Below, piece after piece: positions 10,726-28,236 of a stretch of DNA of 64,000 nt; positions within the stretch are counted from its first letter, which is position 1, and each line of letters opens with the position of its first letter. Location: contig JAJTWR010000040.1 of NCBI GenBank assembly GCA_021613335.1, positions 235,183 through 299,182 on the forward strand, read 5' to 3'. Source of the DNA: Whitmania pigra (lineage: Eukaryota; Annelida; Clitellata; Hirudinida; Haemopidae). The position numbers and the translations under genes were made by a program. The notes below the pieces were generated by a model that ran no database searches, was not told the DNA's origin, and was given only the letters and a program-made list of their open reading frames with translations.

Positions 10726-13700
10726 GATTAATTATACGTTGAATGTGTTTAATTAATTATGCAAAATAATGAGTTGATTTTTGAATTTTGATTGTTGTAT
10801 TCAATTACCTTCTTCAATGATATTATTGTTCTTATAAAGATTGTGTATATTGCTCAAAAATTACTACGATAAAAAATAAATTAAATTGATGTATTAAAAA
10901 ATTTAATTTTTAATTTTTTACATTATTTATTTATATTTCTCTTTCGTAGTTCACTTTAATTAATAATTTATATATTATCAATTTTTACAAAATTTAGTCA
11001 ATTTTGTAGTATAACGCTTGCTGATTGTAAAGCCTTACTCGATGTATTCAATTTATTATTTAAAAACTAATTAAATTAACTTCTAATCTATGAAGACAAA
11101 ATATCCTTCCAACAGATCAGTAAACTTCCTCTAATTCTGATTCTTCGATGTCAATTTGGAATCCTTTCGTCAACATCTCATCGATTCCTCCTTCACACCT
11201 TTTTAAACGACAACATTTCCATAAAGCTAACATTAATAAGAAGAATCTCAGACATCTTGCCAAGAGTTACAACTCATCAAACAGTTGATTGGAGTCGAAT
11301 TCTCAGAATATAAATGGTCTTGAAATCATGGTTTGGAACTAGAATCTCACATTTAATCATTTGTTGGGTAAGTAACAGTTTGTCATATCGTTGGCTTTGT
11401 TAAGGAACACTCCTAACTTATCTTGACATCTGTTGTGATAGGTTTAAAGTGTTTGTCCAAAACATTATTGATAATCATTCTTTTAGAGATAATATCTAAT
11501 CTTTGAGTTTATCAAAGCAGTCGCTTTTGTCGCGCGTTGTCTAGCGGTTGATTAGCCAAAACATCAAAGGGTGGTTAAGTGCTGCCTCTTCAAGTGAGAG
11601 CAAATACAGTCACTTTCAGGTATTTTGATTGAAGCTCTTTGTGGTCTAGTGATTAATACAAGAGTTATAAGTTTATTAATATTTGAAACAAATTCATTGG
11701 TAACTTGTCATCATCGCAATGACAAATTATGCTAATCAATGTTCATTCATTAACTATTACCTACATAGCTGTGCAATACTTCTTTCGAGTGCCTTGCAAT
11801 GCTATCATAATCATAATTACCTACTGTTAAGCAGTAAACATTGCATCCATTGCAGTCACTCCTTAACAATAGATCATATCGACAAGGACAACTTCGCTTA
11901 AACGAGTGAGATTACGACGCACTTTTCGTTCTAAATTCTTCCACCAACAACAGCTACGACAACCACAAAATAAACAACACAGCAGTTTGTTTTGAAGCAG
12001 TTTTAGGTTGTAAGATAATCAAGGCAAGAACTTGTAATGGACCGATGCAGCAAGCAACTCAAGTATTTTTGCAGCCATCACCTTTTTCAAAAGGGGCGAT
12101 AAAAGATAGTCGTGTTTTCTAATTACGAACAAATTCTCCGAGCTTTGGTAATAAACAAAATAATGCAGAAACAATTTTTGTAGCAAATGCTAAAACGAAT
12201 GCACGAATATGTTAACTTTTGGAAAGCTTCTGAGAAGATAAATATTATGTCTTTGCAATTTGTGCTTCATCTACATACCGAGATTAATTCGTAAAATCAA
12301 TGTATATCAATATAACTTAATAGCACAACTAGCAGAATATTTAGTCGTCGGTTAGTGAGTTCAAAGCAGACGACAGTTTCAATGCGTTAAAAATACGCGC
12401 GAAAATATATAAGCGTTAAGATCAGTTCAGAATGAGATGACAATTCGAACGATCTTTACGAAGTCAAATGTTATAAATGTCAGCAAACCACTTGAAAGCT
12501 GGTACGGCAATTAGGAGAATTTAATGTCAAAATTTTCTTTTTTTTAAATATCTCGTAATGCGACTTTAACTAAAATTTCAATCTATCCTTAATTCGTGGC
12601 ACAAAATTTCTGTTCACAATATATTTTTTAAATAACCATGCCTCGATTAATGACAAATCAAAGCAAATGTATAAAACTAAAATGACATCCATAAAAATAA
12701 AATCCAAGCACATTCCAAACCCACAGATCGAAGCCAAAGTTTGTGTAGCTGTTATGAATTTGAAAATATTGACAAAAACCAAAACGTATCTTAGCCAATG
12801 AAGTCCACAATACGAAGCTTTGATAAGCACGGCGTCTCAAATTCTCAAATAAAATTAATAATTTACAATCATATCACTTAAGAATTGATTAAAGAGAAAC
12901 ATAAAAAAAAAGCCATTCCTTCCTGAATTATTCAAAATAGACACTTGATGAAATTCGTAACTTAGACTTCAAGTATTTTCAGAAGTAATCCACCAACAAA
13001 GAATTGAGACAAAACAAAATAATCCCACCCCACTGCACACGTTGGTCTCACTTTCCTTGGATTTTGCCCCTGTTTGGAAATAGAAAAAAGATTGATTCGT
13101 CAGCATTACATTTCCATATTCGCGAATATTAATATTATTTAATAATTCAAAAATAAATAATTATACATTTTATTTATTATTTCTTGAAAACTCTTACTAA
13201 AACAAGACTATTTGCGGAGTGGATATGTTATTTAAAATTATTTTTAAAGTCACTTATTTTGCTATGGGCTTCTGTTTTGTAGTTTCTAAAAATAATAAAC
13301 AGATGTTCAAATGCCGGCTTAGGGCCTAATTATTTAAACTCACAATGACATTTTTGAGCCATTTCAATGGTTGCTCACTTCACAACACTTAACACAAGAC
13401 TCACTACTGTTATTGCAGTTCTGATCAAAAAAGCTCTAATTATAGATTTACTTTGCAATTAAAATGAATCTGTCTGAAAACATGATTTTTGTCGTTTTTT
13501 ATAAATAAACTAATAAATTAAAAATAAAATAAAGTAGTTAGAAACAAATAACATACTTAAAAAAATTAATTGTTTGAACTTCACACTTTAATTACAACAT
13601 AATAATAATTCTTATTCGCATCACAATGTTAATGGATTTCAATGCAATCAATTTAATTTTAAATCAATAAATTATTATATTTAATTTACGTTATATATTT

Positions 13701-14398
13701 ATTTGCAATTTAAATTGAAACTGTAAAATTTTATGGACAAATCCATCATAAGGATTACACTACATCTAGGTACACATAAAGGCCGCCCTATGACATATGG
13801 GCTATTATGCACACATTTTGAAATAGCAATAATTTCAATAATAAATATTATTTTTGTAACTAATAAAATGGTGCAATAAATTAGTTTAATAGACATTCTA
13901 TAATCAAAAGAATTTAAAATATTAAAAGTGACAGCGTCAACGTAATATATTAATATCAATTATAATATTAATAATAAATATTATAATAATAATGTCTACT
14001 AATGTAAGAATAATTTCGTAATTTAAGAGCAATGCTATTTTAATAAAAATCATTGTTCTTCAGATGCAAATGTTTGTCAAGTGCATGTGATACCCTCGCT
14101 CATCTTTCTATTTACCCTGATAATTTTTATCTCTTCTTTATATTTGTCTTCACCATTTAGCTGAAATTATCATTATTTTAGTATTTAATGTTAACGTAAT
14201 ATTATTTTTAAGTAATGATATTTGATTTATCTCATCTTCAAAATTTTCTACTCAGGGAGTATTATATTAACATCGCTATAATTATTGTTATGCTATTATA
14301 ATTAATTTAATATCCATATTTATTTTCTGTTATCATGAAATTATTACTAAATATTGTCACTGTTATTTTCTAGTTATTCTTATTGCTACCAGAATCGT
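10726..14398. other. Intergenic, AT-rich, no gene recognised
   Basis: 3.7 kb without a supportable exon. A TATATAAG string at 12406-12413 is followed by TCAGTTC at 12422, but the spacing is shorter than a normal TATA-to-initiator distance, so I do not call a promoter. Minus-strand frames at 12570-12830 are hydrophobic but start from a non-ATG codon. Confidence 0.45.
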
Positions 14399-14680
<282 letters not shown>

Positions 14681-14689
14681 AACTAGTAC

Positions 14690-18191
<3,502 letters not shown>

Positions 18192-20449
18192 GATCTCTTG
18201 CTTCAAGATTTCAAGTCTACGAAGACGAGTTGATTTAAAATCTACTTTTAACTTCTCACAAGAAGCCTCAAAATGACAATCCAGAGGAAAATCTTTCTTT
18301 GAAAACTGCCCAGCTGATCTTCAAATTATTCAACCGAAGATGATGCGAAACCGCAGCGCTGATCCTAACTTCAGCAAAACACAGACGACGCTTTCTTCGC
18401 AAGCAGAGGGAACCTCAGGACCAAAAGACTCAGAGATTGTGAATGAAAATCGAGAGAGGAAGAGACCAGGCCAGGCAGACAGAAGGGGCCTTTAGAGTTC
18501 TGTACACAACAAGTTGAATCCTATTGGATGACTGACTTATAGAATAGGAGTACGGAATGTGTACGCGAACACCGAATAAGAGCCACAGCTTTCCTGGTTT
18601 TCAATGCATTGCTGTTGCTCTGCAGACTAAAATAGATGCGGAGAGATCATGGGTTTACATTGCGTGGGTAGAACAGTTGAAATAAACTGAATAAAGTGGG
18701 TTAATAAATGGGTAAATACCGAGATGTTTGACAAATAAAAACCAGAATTTGGTTTTTTATCTGAGTTAACTTCTAGCATTTGTTTGCCTAAATTAATTCT
18801 TTACTTATTATTAATTAATTGGGCCTTCCTAGCAGTCTGAGCACAGTAGTAAGAGCGTTTTATAACCAAAGGATAACACCAAATGCAAGAATGTCTATCT
18901 TAACGTAATTCTAACTATGTAACTTATTTAAGAATGCTACCTTGCAATGTTACGATGCAACGTAACTGTAATGTAATGCAATGTTGTATTCATGATTCAC
19001 TGCTTTTTTTTTTGTATTTTTATTAAATTCATCATATCTTGATTATCTTATCCTTGCTTAGCACCTGCTTTGCGAGCGTTTAGTCATCCGAGTTTGGTTT
19101 TCTATCACCTAACTCACCTGTACAGTGTACAATACAGACATTTTCAATCGATCGCAGTTTAGAGATGCGACTGTTACAACAACAGGATTTTATCCACTTT
19201 ATGTCTTACTTTTGTTATTTTTTTTTAAATTAAATTATTTCAAGACATGTCAATTTGTGATTCTTAAGTTCTTAAGATTCATGGTTGGAAGTAAGTTTCT
19301 AATCGTACAAAATTATGATGGTGATGATGGTTATGGCGACGTTGACTCGGTCTTATGGTAATCCTTTTGAAATGAGATGATAAGATAATATTTCTCTGGG
19401 TCTCACCGCAATTACATAATTTGCTGAGGCTCTGAAGAGTAATTATGCATTTATGAGCAGTAAGTAACAGTACAAAGGCATCGTTGTGATCCAGTAAAAT
19501 TCAATAAAGTCCGGCAAAATAATATAAGCATCAGGAAATCAAGCTTTCTTATTGAAATAAAATTTAAATTTAAAAAATAATGTGGTCGAGGATGGCATTT
19601 GACAAAAACTTTTTTAACAAAAAACATTTATTTGACAATAAATAAATCACATGCTCGAGCTCTAAAATGCATTCCCAGCCAGTTGTTCAATCAAGCCTAG
19701 CTTCTCTTAAACCCATGCTCAAACACTTCATTATTAATTCGCCATCCTTTCGCTGATATCTCGTTCATGTTCAATCTCCGTCCACAAATAACACTGAGCA
19801 ACAAAAAAAAAAAGTTTTTTTTAATAACTTTTTCGAAATAGTTTGTTTTATATTAACGTTTATATCCTGATTCCAGTGGTATTAGTCATTTCTATCTTGA
19901 TCACCCAGCTTCACGCCAAAGTATTTATGAATGGCAAATTTTTATCAACGATGTAATATTTTGTGAATTTGTTGTGAATAATCTGCATACATAACAAAAA
20001 CTGTTGGACTGTTAGGACTCTGATGTCTGTCTGCCTTCATTTATGTATTAGTATTATATCCTTGAACTTAAAGTCACTGGATGAATTTTCAAATCAGAAA
20101 TCAAAATATATAGTGTACAATTAACTACTATTTTTACTGCAATATTAGAGTGCAATGTTATTCTATGTTCAAACATAGAAATAATTATTTGGTTTTAACT
20201 TATAACATAAATTTTTCAAATTTCGAAATGCTGTGTGCGTTAAGAGCTGCTGAACACAACTTTAGGTAGGATGCCAGCACTGTTAAATCACTTTTGTTTT
20301 ATTAATTAACGCCCGTTAACCAAATTTATATTTTATGAAATTAAAACAATATATTTCGGAAAACATCTGTCCAATCATAGCACCTAAAATAGCTATTACA
20401 TGAATATTAATCAGCCCGGTGTCGTTCTAGATACGGGTTTGCAAATGTG
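18192..20449. other. Intergenic, no gene recognised
   Basis: The frame upstream of the MGQ start is open for about 50 codons on the minus strand but lacks an ATG and is probably 5' UTR. The rest is AT-rich spacer, with a short GATGGTGATGATGG tract near 19317. Confidence 0.45.
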
Positions 20450-21625
20450 CAACCCGGTTATGTCGCCTGCCAAAAAGTGTCGAGATAACCGAAAATTAAG
20501 TTGGCGGCTGTATATTAACCTGTTGAAATTGAAGCTTGAAATTTCTTTATGTACATAATGTGGGTTATTAAATAAGAATGTACATGCACATGCACGTGTT
20601 TTTGGTGAATTTTGTTTTACACAAATTGATATTTGATATTGATAACAGTATTATGTACATGTTTGTGAACAACAGAAGACATTTTTTGCATCCATCCATG
20701 TTAACAGCAACTAGCACTTTAATTCGGTCTTTCTACTTGCTTCCTACGTGACAAGCCTCACCTCGAAACGTCATAGACTTGCAAAGCACCCCAGTTTCAT
20801 CAGCATTAAAAATGATCCGACTCTCATATATATAAAAAAATTATGAGCATTTGAGTGTTCAGCCACAAAACCACTGGCCTCTGTTAAAGCTCAGCGCTCT
20901 CTCCATAAATTGCTTTGAAAATAACGTTGTGGTTCTTTTTGAAACTTTCCAGCCACCCCCACCCCTGACTTGCTCTAAAATCATGGTGTCCTAGCATCAA
21001 GAATGCCCATTGGCAAAGGACCGCAAGGAAGTTTTGTTCGCGAATTTGTGAATCATTAAAGCACTGCATCGTCCACATCAGCCACTGTAAGTTATTTTCT
21101 TGCTGGATTTCTCATACATTTGTATTATCATATCGGCCTTCTTTTTCTACCCTGAAGTGGTGTTCATTGAAATGCCATGCTGACGACTAAGGTCTGCCAG
21201 TTTTGTACCTTTTTCTGGCTGCAATATGATTTCATACTTTTTCTGCATTGTCTGATTGTCCAGTTTTTTCTTAACACCTCCTGACATTTTTAGAACGAAA
21301 AAAATAAACAGAATAGCGTGTTGCCCCTCAGACAAAATCAACAATAGTTTGACGAAATAAAAGAATCAACTTAACCGATGAGAAAATGCTACCACAACGT
21401 GGGAATTTGGTGGTTCCACTTCAAAGTCGGCGATTAGTCAAGGGGTCGAGATAACAGATGTAATGTGGCGAATTTGAACTTCTTTTGTGCTCGAAATATT
21501 AGTTTTCGGCGACATAACCGATGAGAAAATGGTAAGATAAAGAGGGAATTTGGCGGTTCCACTTCAAAAACATCGATATAATAGGGTTGGTGAGTTAACC
21601 GAGGTCGAGATAAGTGGGTTCCACT
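20450..21625 (-). mobile_element. Tigger/pogo-like Tc1-mariner element, degenerate
   Basis: The right terminus reads, on the minus strand, AGTGGAACCCACTTATCTCG then ACCTCGGTTAACTCACC, the hallmark of Tigger elements. The left end has the related CCCGGTTATGTCGCC and CGAGATAACCG. The minus strand encodes broken pieces of the transposase in order: an N-terminal HTH (KKYEIILQPEKG, LADLSRQHGIS, about 21290-21160), a CENP-B-type DNA-binding part (HHDFRASQGW, WLESFKKNHNVIFKAIYGES, about 21010-20885) and the first catalytic block IFNADETGVL at about 20815-20787. Later catalytic residues are missing. Subterminal repeats containing ACCGATGAGAAAATG occur twice near the right end. Non-functional. Confidence 0.85.
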
Positions 21626-22230
21626 TTATCTCAGAATATAAATGTAATATCTATTTTGTAAAGTCATTGAATGAACCTCATGACTTCTTTCGTCATATTA
21701 GGCATGAAAATTACTCCAACTAATAAACAACCATTGAATTGTTAACAAGCTTTAATAATTTTGGGAGAAACAAATAATTTACAGTAAATAAAATGAACCC
21801 TAAGGCTATTACTAACTGTGATCACAACGCCATTCCTAACCCTAACTTTACTATTACCCTTGACTTTACACTGTAAAGTTTACAGTAGTCCTAGTCATAG
21901 TCTTTAGACCTCTTTATGATGGAGTTATTTGGAGCAACCAAGTCTTTTTTATGATGGACAAAAAATTAACTGATGACTTAGTTTTAAGGAACACTTTGCA
22001 GTCTGGTCATAATTTCTAATTTTATCCGATTGCCAATCATGCATGCATGCATGTCAACTTAACAGATATGCTGGATGTTGGGAAGTGTTATTTTCAAATT
22101 TAGAAACCAAGAGAAATGGCAAGACTGCGACAATAAATAATTTTATTCGAGTTAGAAATATCCTTAAGGACGAATTTTCTTTAATAAATTATTTCCGCCA
22201 TTTTCGAATTTCGATTCGAGTGAGAAATCT
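21626..22230. other. 3' flank of the FVRIamide precursor gene
   Basis: AT-rich flank containing the probable polyadenylation signal at 22142-22147. No other feature seen. Confidence 0.5.
22142..22147 (-). terminator. Polyadenylation signal of the FVRIamide gene
   Basis: TTTATT on the plus strand (AATAAA on the minus) lies about 85 nt downstream of the neuropeptide precursor stop. Confidence 0.55.
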
Positions 22231-23588
22231 TTATCCTATGCGTACAAATCCTGTTCTTCTTTTGCCTGCCTCGGCGATGTTCTGGTTGTGGAATCTTTCC
22301 TCTTTCGACTCCCCGAGAAAACTCGGAACGTCTGAGTAATCGAACCATCTTCCAATCCTTACGAATCCGTTCCTCCTTTTCCCCAGTTCAGATTCTGCCA
22401 AACGCTGTCTATTCCTTGAAGCAATTCTCGTTAATAAACCAATCTTACTTTCCTCGTCGAGTTCTTTGACAGCTTCTTCAAAGACCTTGTTCAGGGCAAG
22501 CATTTCAAGTCTCCTTGGTCTATCGATGGATTCGGGATGGTTTTCCATATCGGAGATGCTGGCAACGCTTGGAAACTCCTCCAGGGATTTTTTTGTCATT
22601 ACGTCTCCATTAGGTAGATCGAATTTCGTGGACGGGTTTGTTAGCGAACGAAGTGAACTTTTTGAAGACTTTCCTAGTTTTACGAAGACGGATTTCTTGT
22701 CTCTTGAATCGAGGCTGGTGGAAAGTGCTTCCTGATCATTATCCTTTCTTGATTTCACATCACCATCCGGAACGGAGTTGTACGATCTGCTGGTTCTGTA
22801 AGTATGCATATGGAATCAGTATTAAGGTTTAATAAATTATTTGTGAAATATTAAATTATATATCAATGCCAGGTTTAGTTAAAAAAAATATTAAGTGTTC
22901 TTTGATTGATTGATTGATTATTTCTTAATTTTATTTCATTGCTTTTGATAGAATCTTTGAATACCAAAACGAAATAAATTTTCATGCAGAACTGTCATTT
23001 CGCAAAGACCTCTACGAGCGTTCGGTGCTTTCGAATCCTCTCAAATTGAGATACACGAACAGCGACGTTATTCGTATGTCCGACTCAAGCAATTTTTGGA
23101 TCAATTTCTAATTGAAATTTCGGATTTAATCGTTCAATGATGTAGTTCGTTTTTTCCGTATAAAATGGTAGAAAAATAATTTGCTAATAAAAGGGCTTTA
23201 GAAACTTTAAACTTTTTCCTGTATCTTAGGAATTATTACGATTTCTTCTCAAACTGGAGCCATCTATATTTTAGGATAACTTTCAAAATAGAACATGCCT
23301 GCAATTGCGATTATTATAATTTAGATTACAATTACCTAATATTATTGTTATGTGTTTACATAGTTACTTAACTAAATGTTATTTGAACTTTCCGTACCTG
23401 TACATAACGTATGAGAAACCCTGGTAGCAATCCAACAAGCAGAGTTGTAGTTGTCCAGACATCATGGTACTTTGGCACTGCCTCTGACATCTCCTGATGT
23501 CGCCAGATTCTTGGCAATTTGTAAGTGTCGAATGGTGACTGATGAGGATAATCATTACTATTCTGAGGAAGAATGTCTTGTTCGCCAT
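22231..23588 (-). CDS. FVRIamide (FxRIamide) neuropeptide precursor
   Basis: Two exons: 23588-23398 and 22795-22231, joined CAG|gtacgg to cttacag|AACC in phase 2, giving 251 aa. Residues 1-25 are a signal peptide (MANKTFFLRIVMIILISHH...). Then comes a short Cys-bearing segment (CQRQCQ, LCLLDC), an acidic spacer and the peptides. At the C-terminus KR-R-NGFVRIG-R and KR-R-TGFVRIG-stop give NGFVRIamide and TGFVRIamide, the second using the terminal Gly as amide donor. Further upstream KK-SVFVKLG-K could give a divergent SVFVKLamide. Family knowledge: FVRIamides are spiralian neuropeptides released by neurosecretory cells. The receptor and physiology in this species are unknown. Only two canonical copies are present, few for this family. 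The gene probably has a non-coding upstream exon, since a TATA box lies about 420 bp before the ATG. Confidence 0.9.
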
Positions 23589-24005
23589 TTCTGAAATTCT
23601 GAAAATATAAGCTTACCCAGGTAAAGCGTTTTAAAATGTAGTTGAATGAAAGTCAAATTTAAGTAAATGAAGTTAGTATTTGTTAGATTTAAATAAAAAT
23701 ATTAGAATATATTATTGAATTAATTTCAAGAATCAAATATTTAAATTTACCAGCTATTGACTGGTAATTCTTCTTACACAATCCTTGCAACTTTAGTTGT
23801 AAAATTTGCAATGAACTGAAACAAAGTTAGAAAATGTTAGACATCACCTAACAAACCAGCAAGAAATTGTTTATTATTTCGAAAATTCTCCAAACATTAT
23901 TACATACAAGACAAAAATTACAAATCTATCTTTATTTATAATAAAAGCTTCGAAAATATCGTGCCGTCACTAACTTATGATCGTCTCCTTCAACAGAGAT
24001 GAGCC
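23589..24005. other. 5' region of the FVRIamide gene
   Basis: Likely holds a 5' UTR exon and intron: AATTTCAG sits just before the ATG on the minus strand and resembles an acceptor. No coding exon seen. Confidence 0.35.
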
Positions 24006-24014
24006 ATTTATATA
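24006..24014 (-). promoter_or_regulatory. TATA box, candidate FVRIamide promoter
   Basis: TATATAAAT on the minus strand, flanked by a locally G+C-richer stretch (CGG before, GGCTC after). It lies about 420 bp upstream of the precursor ATG. A 5' UTR intron would be needed between them. Confidence 0.35.
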
Positions 24015-25653
24015 CCGCGTAACTTGCAGGTCATGAAATTATAACGAACTGCGATAAGCTAAATCCTCTTTTCCCCAATCAAACAATTATTCAAATATTC
24101 TGGATAAATTGTACTTGATTCCACAAACCGTCAGTTCCAATAAATCTTACTGACCATGGAGGTCACCAGTGGATGAAATTGGAACTCGCCTGGATACCTA
24201 CTGATGAAACGCAGGTATGAGCGCTCATTTTCCACTACTTCCCCGATGAGAGATGCAGAATAATGAGAGAAAAGTTTCATTTCAAAATGCATCTTTTTTG
24301 TTCAGATATGACCATGGACATCAAGAAGGGACGAGTGGGATATCTGAAGAACCAGGCTAGGTGTGGGTTACCAGAATATCTCCGATTTTGTACTATTGAA
24401 TCTGTTAAAGCGAGGCCTTAACTTTTGGTTGATGTTGATCGGATACATAATGTAATATGTAATGTATAGGAAGGTCTTGAAAAAATTTAAATTGAAAAAA
24501 ATCATTATACTGATTTTACATTCATTAACATATTTCGTAAAATCATTATGGATGATCTCCAAAATCTCTTCATAACGTACAAAATTTACTTATCCTGTTT
24601 AACGGCGTCACAAGCTCTTAAATGGCACGCCGCATTGCGTTAACTTATCCACTCCCCTTTTCCAAGCCTATCGTCGTTTTATTTCCCAATTCCATAAAAT
24701 GGTGCAGTTTTCACAGACCATTTGGCTTATTTAATCACTGTAGTTGGTAAGTTCATCAAATCACCTTTTATTAGATATTATATATCTGGCTTAGATTTTT
24801 AGACAGAGTAATTACAAAAATAAATTTCATTTGATATTGTCGTAAAAATAGTTTGTCAATTTGGATGAAGAGAAGCTAAGAAGATTGAGGTCAATCATGT
24901 TTAGTTCCCGGTATGCATGCCTCTGCCAGAAGTATCAGCATGTGCACACACATTGGCTTTCCATCGCAGTTTATGAATCGATGATTTGTAGCTGGGTGTC
25001 TATAACTCGTCTATAATAGAATTATTTAAAAAATTATTCAAATCGTTGAATATTAGAGCACAAATCAAGCCAAAATTGATTTTTCGAATCCACTTCTAGA
25101 AATTTGATCTGTCCACGCATTAATATTTCACTTCAAACTTATCTTTTATTTTATTTTCTTGACCAAATGTTGACTCGATAAAATATTTACGGCATTAGCA
25201 CGGCCACGATAGCAAAATAAAATTGCATTTTTCGAACGTTGGGTGCATTCGCTTATTGCAATTTGACATTTCTCTTTTGTCTGCGATCTCTTTCATGCTT
25301 TTTCACTTTTTGGCCGTAAATATAATCATTAATTGCAAAACAAAATGACAAGAGGATTTTTTAAGTTAATTAATTTTGGTTTTTCATAAAGTTTAATCGT
25401 AATAAATATAAACAGCGATCACACAAATTTGTTAAAGATGCGAGCACAAAAGTTTGCGGCATCAATATTTCCGAATGGTGTTGATGAGATGTTAATTCAC
25501 TAAAAGGGTTTGTTTGTGCCACTTTGAATAATTTATGGCTCGCTTCCATGAAATTCAACGCAGCGTTTTTAGTTATTTCAGTTGCCTTTGTCATTCTTTT
25601 TACAAGTCTTTTGGAGAAAAAAGATTGTCTTTTCATTCTTTATGAACTAGTAC
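24015..25653. other. Intergenic, no gene recognised
   Basis: Spacer between the neuropeptide promoter and the hAT insertion. Short open pieces near 24150-24360 have splice-like edges but could not be joined in frame. The minus-strand frame at 25370-25636 is unrecognised. Confidence 0.4.
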
Positions 25654-25899
25654 ATATAAATCAGTGGCGTAACTATGGGCCCGCAGGCAGAGGCGTAGCC
25701 AGGGAGAACAGCAGACGGCCCTAAGACCATTTCCCAAAATTGGGGCCTTTTTAAGGTTAGCAAGATACAATTAATTACAACTTTATCATGTTACGAATCA
25801 CAATTGATTTACTAATTGAGCTTTTTCTTAAAAAATTCCGTTTATTTAATGACAGAACAAGTTGTCTGATCTTTTAAAAGCAGAAAGAAAAGAAATAAT

Positions 25900-25962
25900 G
25901 GCGTGCGAGTTGGAGAAGAGGGTTGCCTGCGAACGGCGGTGAAAGCAACAATCTTTTGCAAC
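25900..25962 (+). repeat. Partial tRNA-derived SINE, second copy
   Basis: GAGGGTTGCCTGCGAACGGC and GAAAGCAACAATCTTTT match the body of the SINE at 48257-48411 (GAGGATAGCGTGCTTGCGAA, AAAGCAACACTCTTT). The B box is not preserved here. Confidence 0.45.
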
Positions 25963-28236
25963 TATTAACACCTTTAGTCCTTTCACATCCTATTCGGAAA
26001 CATAGTGCACTCAAAAATCATACAAATAAGATGATCCTATAACGTATCATAGATGCTTTGTTTTGAGAAAAACAGTGATTGACACTATGTGATTATCAAG
26101 AGCGTCATGATTTAGAATTGCCAACAATCAAATAAAGGCAATTTCTTGGAATTTATTAAACTGTTGGCTAAAAATATTATATTATTAAAAAAACATCTAT
26201 TAATGAGTGATCGAATTGCAACATATTCAGTCCAGGCACACAAAGTGATCTGACACAAACCATATCACCAGGGATTCTATCAAAATTGTGGCTAAGTGAT
26301 TGTTGGCCACAATCGACAGGTACGATGCAAATATATGGAGTCGTTTGCATTGAAATTCTAAAAAGACTTTGCGGTACTAGATGAGATTCAGGATTAGATG
26401 CAGTAATTAAGAATTTACCAGCATTAATAGTGGCTCCGCAAAAAATTAAGGATGGTGAAACAAAAGGCTGCACTACTAACTTAATGGTTGCAGATGTTAC
26501 ACAGTTGGCAGAGCACGGGCATTCTTATAACACTTAATACATATGAATAGTTTTTCTAATATTTAAAAAAAAGAGCTAGAGAAGGCTTTCAATTTTTCCA
26601 TATATTTTCAGAAAAATACTATTGAATTTGTAGGTGCTTCTCATTTAATTCAGCAATTTGAAAATGATATGAAAACTTGCGAAATGAGTTTGAAAACGAG
26701 TTTAATAAATTGGGGGTGAAGCAAAAATGTGATATTAGTCCTGACTGTACGCCACATAGAAATAGGAAAAGAAATAATCCATGGGAAAATTACAGACGAT
26801 GAGGCTGTTAAAATTAATTTAGGCGTTAAGTATAACTTATACTGTATAAGTTATACATTACTATAAATAAAATTATTTTTGCCACCTTTTCATTGGCAAG
26901 TGTTTTTATTTGAAATATGTACTACACGGATAACTATAATGAATTTAACTAATTTTTTTTTTGTGAATGCTCGCAACCCTTCGTTGTTTAAACCGGGCTA
27001 CTCCTTTGTCTATAGGGTCTGCAATGGCGGGGGCCCAGCAGGGCCTCCGAGAGAAAAAAAAGTGCTGGTTCGAGATTTTTTCTGTGCCCCTTTCCACTAC
27101 CTGTCATGCCTAGATGATTCAATCGCACTAAATGAATTTATTTATTACATTTAATACTAAATGTATATGTTCTCAATCAAGAATCGGGAGTCTTTTTAAA
27201 AGCTATTACAGATAATATTAAGATCTACAAAATGGGAAAATACCCTCACCAGATTAATGTGGATGAACAGAACTTCCATAAAAGTACTAGAGAGTATAAA
27301 GTTGAACAACTGAATTGCCAATTAACTTGCACAATTCATTTTGATATGGAATAGTTTGAATGTGAAAATTGAGAGAGAATGAATTAATACAAGTTAAGGT
27401 AAGTTCCTGGCAGCTTTCAAAGCCACATGGTTTAATAATTTGGGCCATACATATATGACAGTTTCAAGAAGGCAACATTATACAGAAAATATTTAAAGAA
27501 AACTAATAAAATAGATTATTATTATGATTAATTATTATTGTCAAAGTCTGAAATATCAGACTCAATACTGAGCCTAGTCAAGTTGTTCAGGCAATCCTGA
27601 TCCATGGTGGACCTGAGGTAATTTTTGATGAACTTAAGCTTGCTGGAGCTCCTTTCTGCTGATGCTACTACGGCTGGAAGGTTGTAAGGGACATCCTCAA
27701 ACTGACAGTGAAGTTGTGAAATATACTTTCTAATTCAAAGCAGGCGTAATTGCCCATTTAAATATTGAGTTCTAATGTTCATGTAAATTTCTGGGCCCCG
27801 GTGATGCGCACCGGCTGAACCCCCACTCGTGGGGCCCAGAGTTGAAACCGGAAAAAAGTGAAATTCGCTTACGCTTTAATTTTTTTTTTATTTATATTCT
27901 GCGCTGACCACATCAAATTTATAAGTTTAATTTTTAACGGCAACGTTAAAATCAACAAATTTCTAGTAAATTTATGTTATGGTGTGATATTACAAAGTTG
28001 CAACGATTTTAATTAGCGTAGTTTAGTGATAATGGTTGAAAAAGAAATTGTAAGTCAGGAAATGTCTTTCTGTTAACATTCATTTGCAACTTCAAGTAAA
28101 GAAGACACGTGAATCCAAAACCAGTGCCTAGGCTGACATTTTGAGTGATAGTCAAGTCCTGAAGGAACCCATTTTGATTTTCTTGCATTTAAACTTTACA
28201 ATATTGCAAATATTCAAACTTCAACATCTGGTATAC

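Noticed and set aside
12406..12428. TATATAAG with a downstream TCAGTTC
   Set aside because: Spacing is too short for a TATA-initiator pair and no convincing first exon follows.
12570..12840. Hydrophobic minus-strand ORFs
   Set aside because: They start from non-ATG codons, have AT-driven composition and no splice signals.
24130..24360. Two short open segments with splice-like edges (ACGCAG|gtatga; TTCAG|ATATGACC)
   Set aside because: Joining them gives stops in two frames and an unrecognised short peptide in the third. They also resemble each other as a loose repeat.
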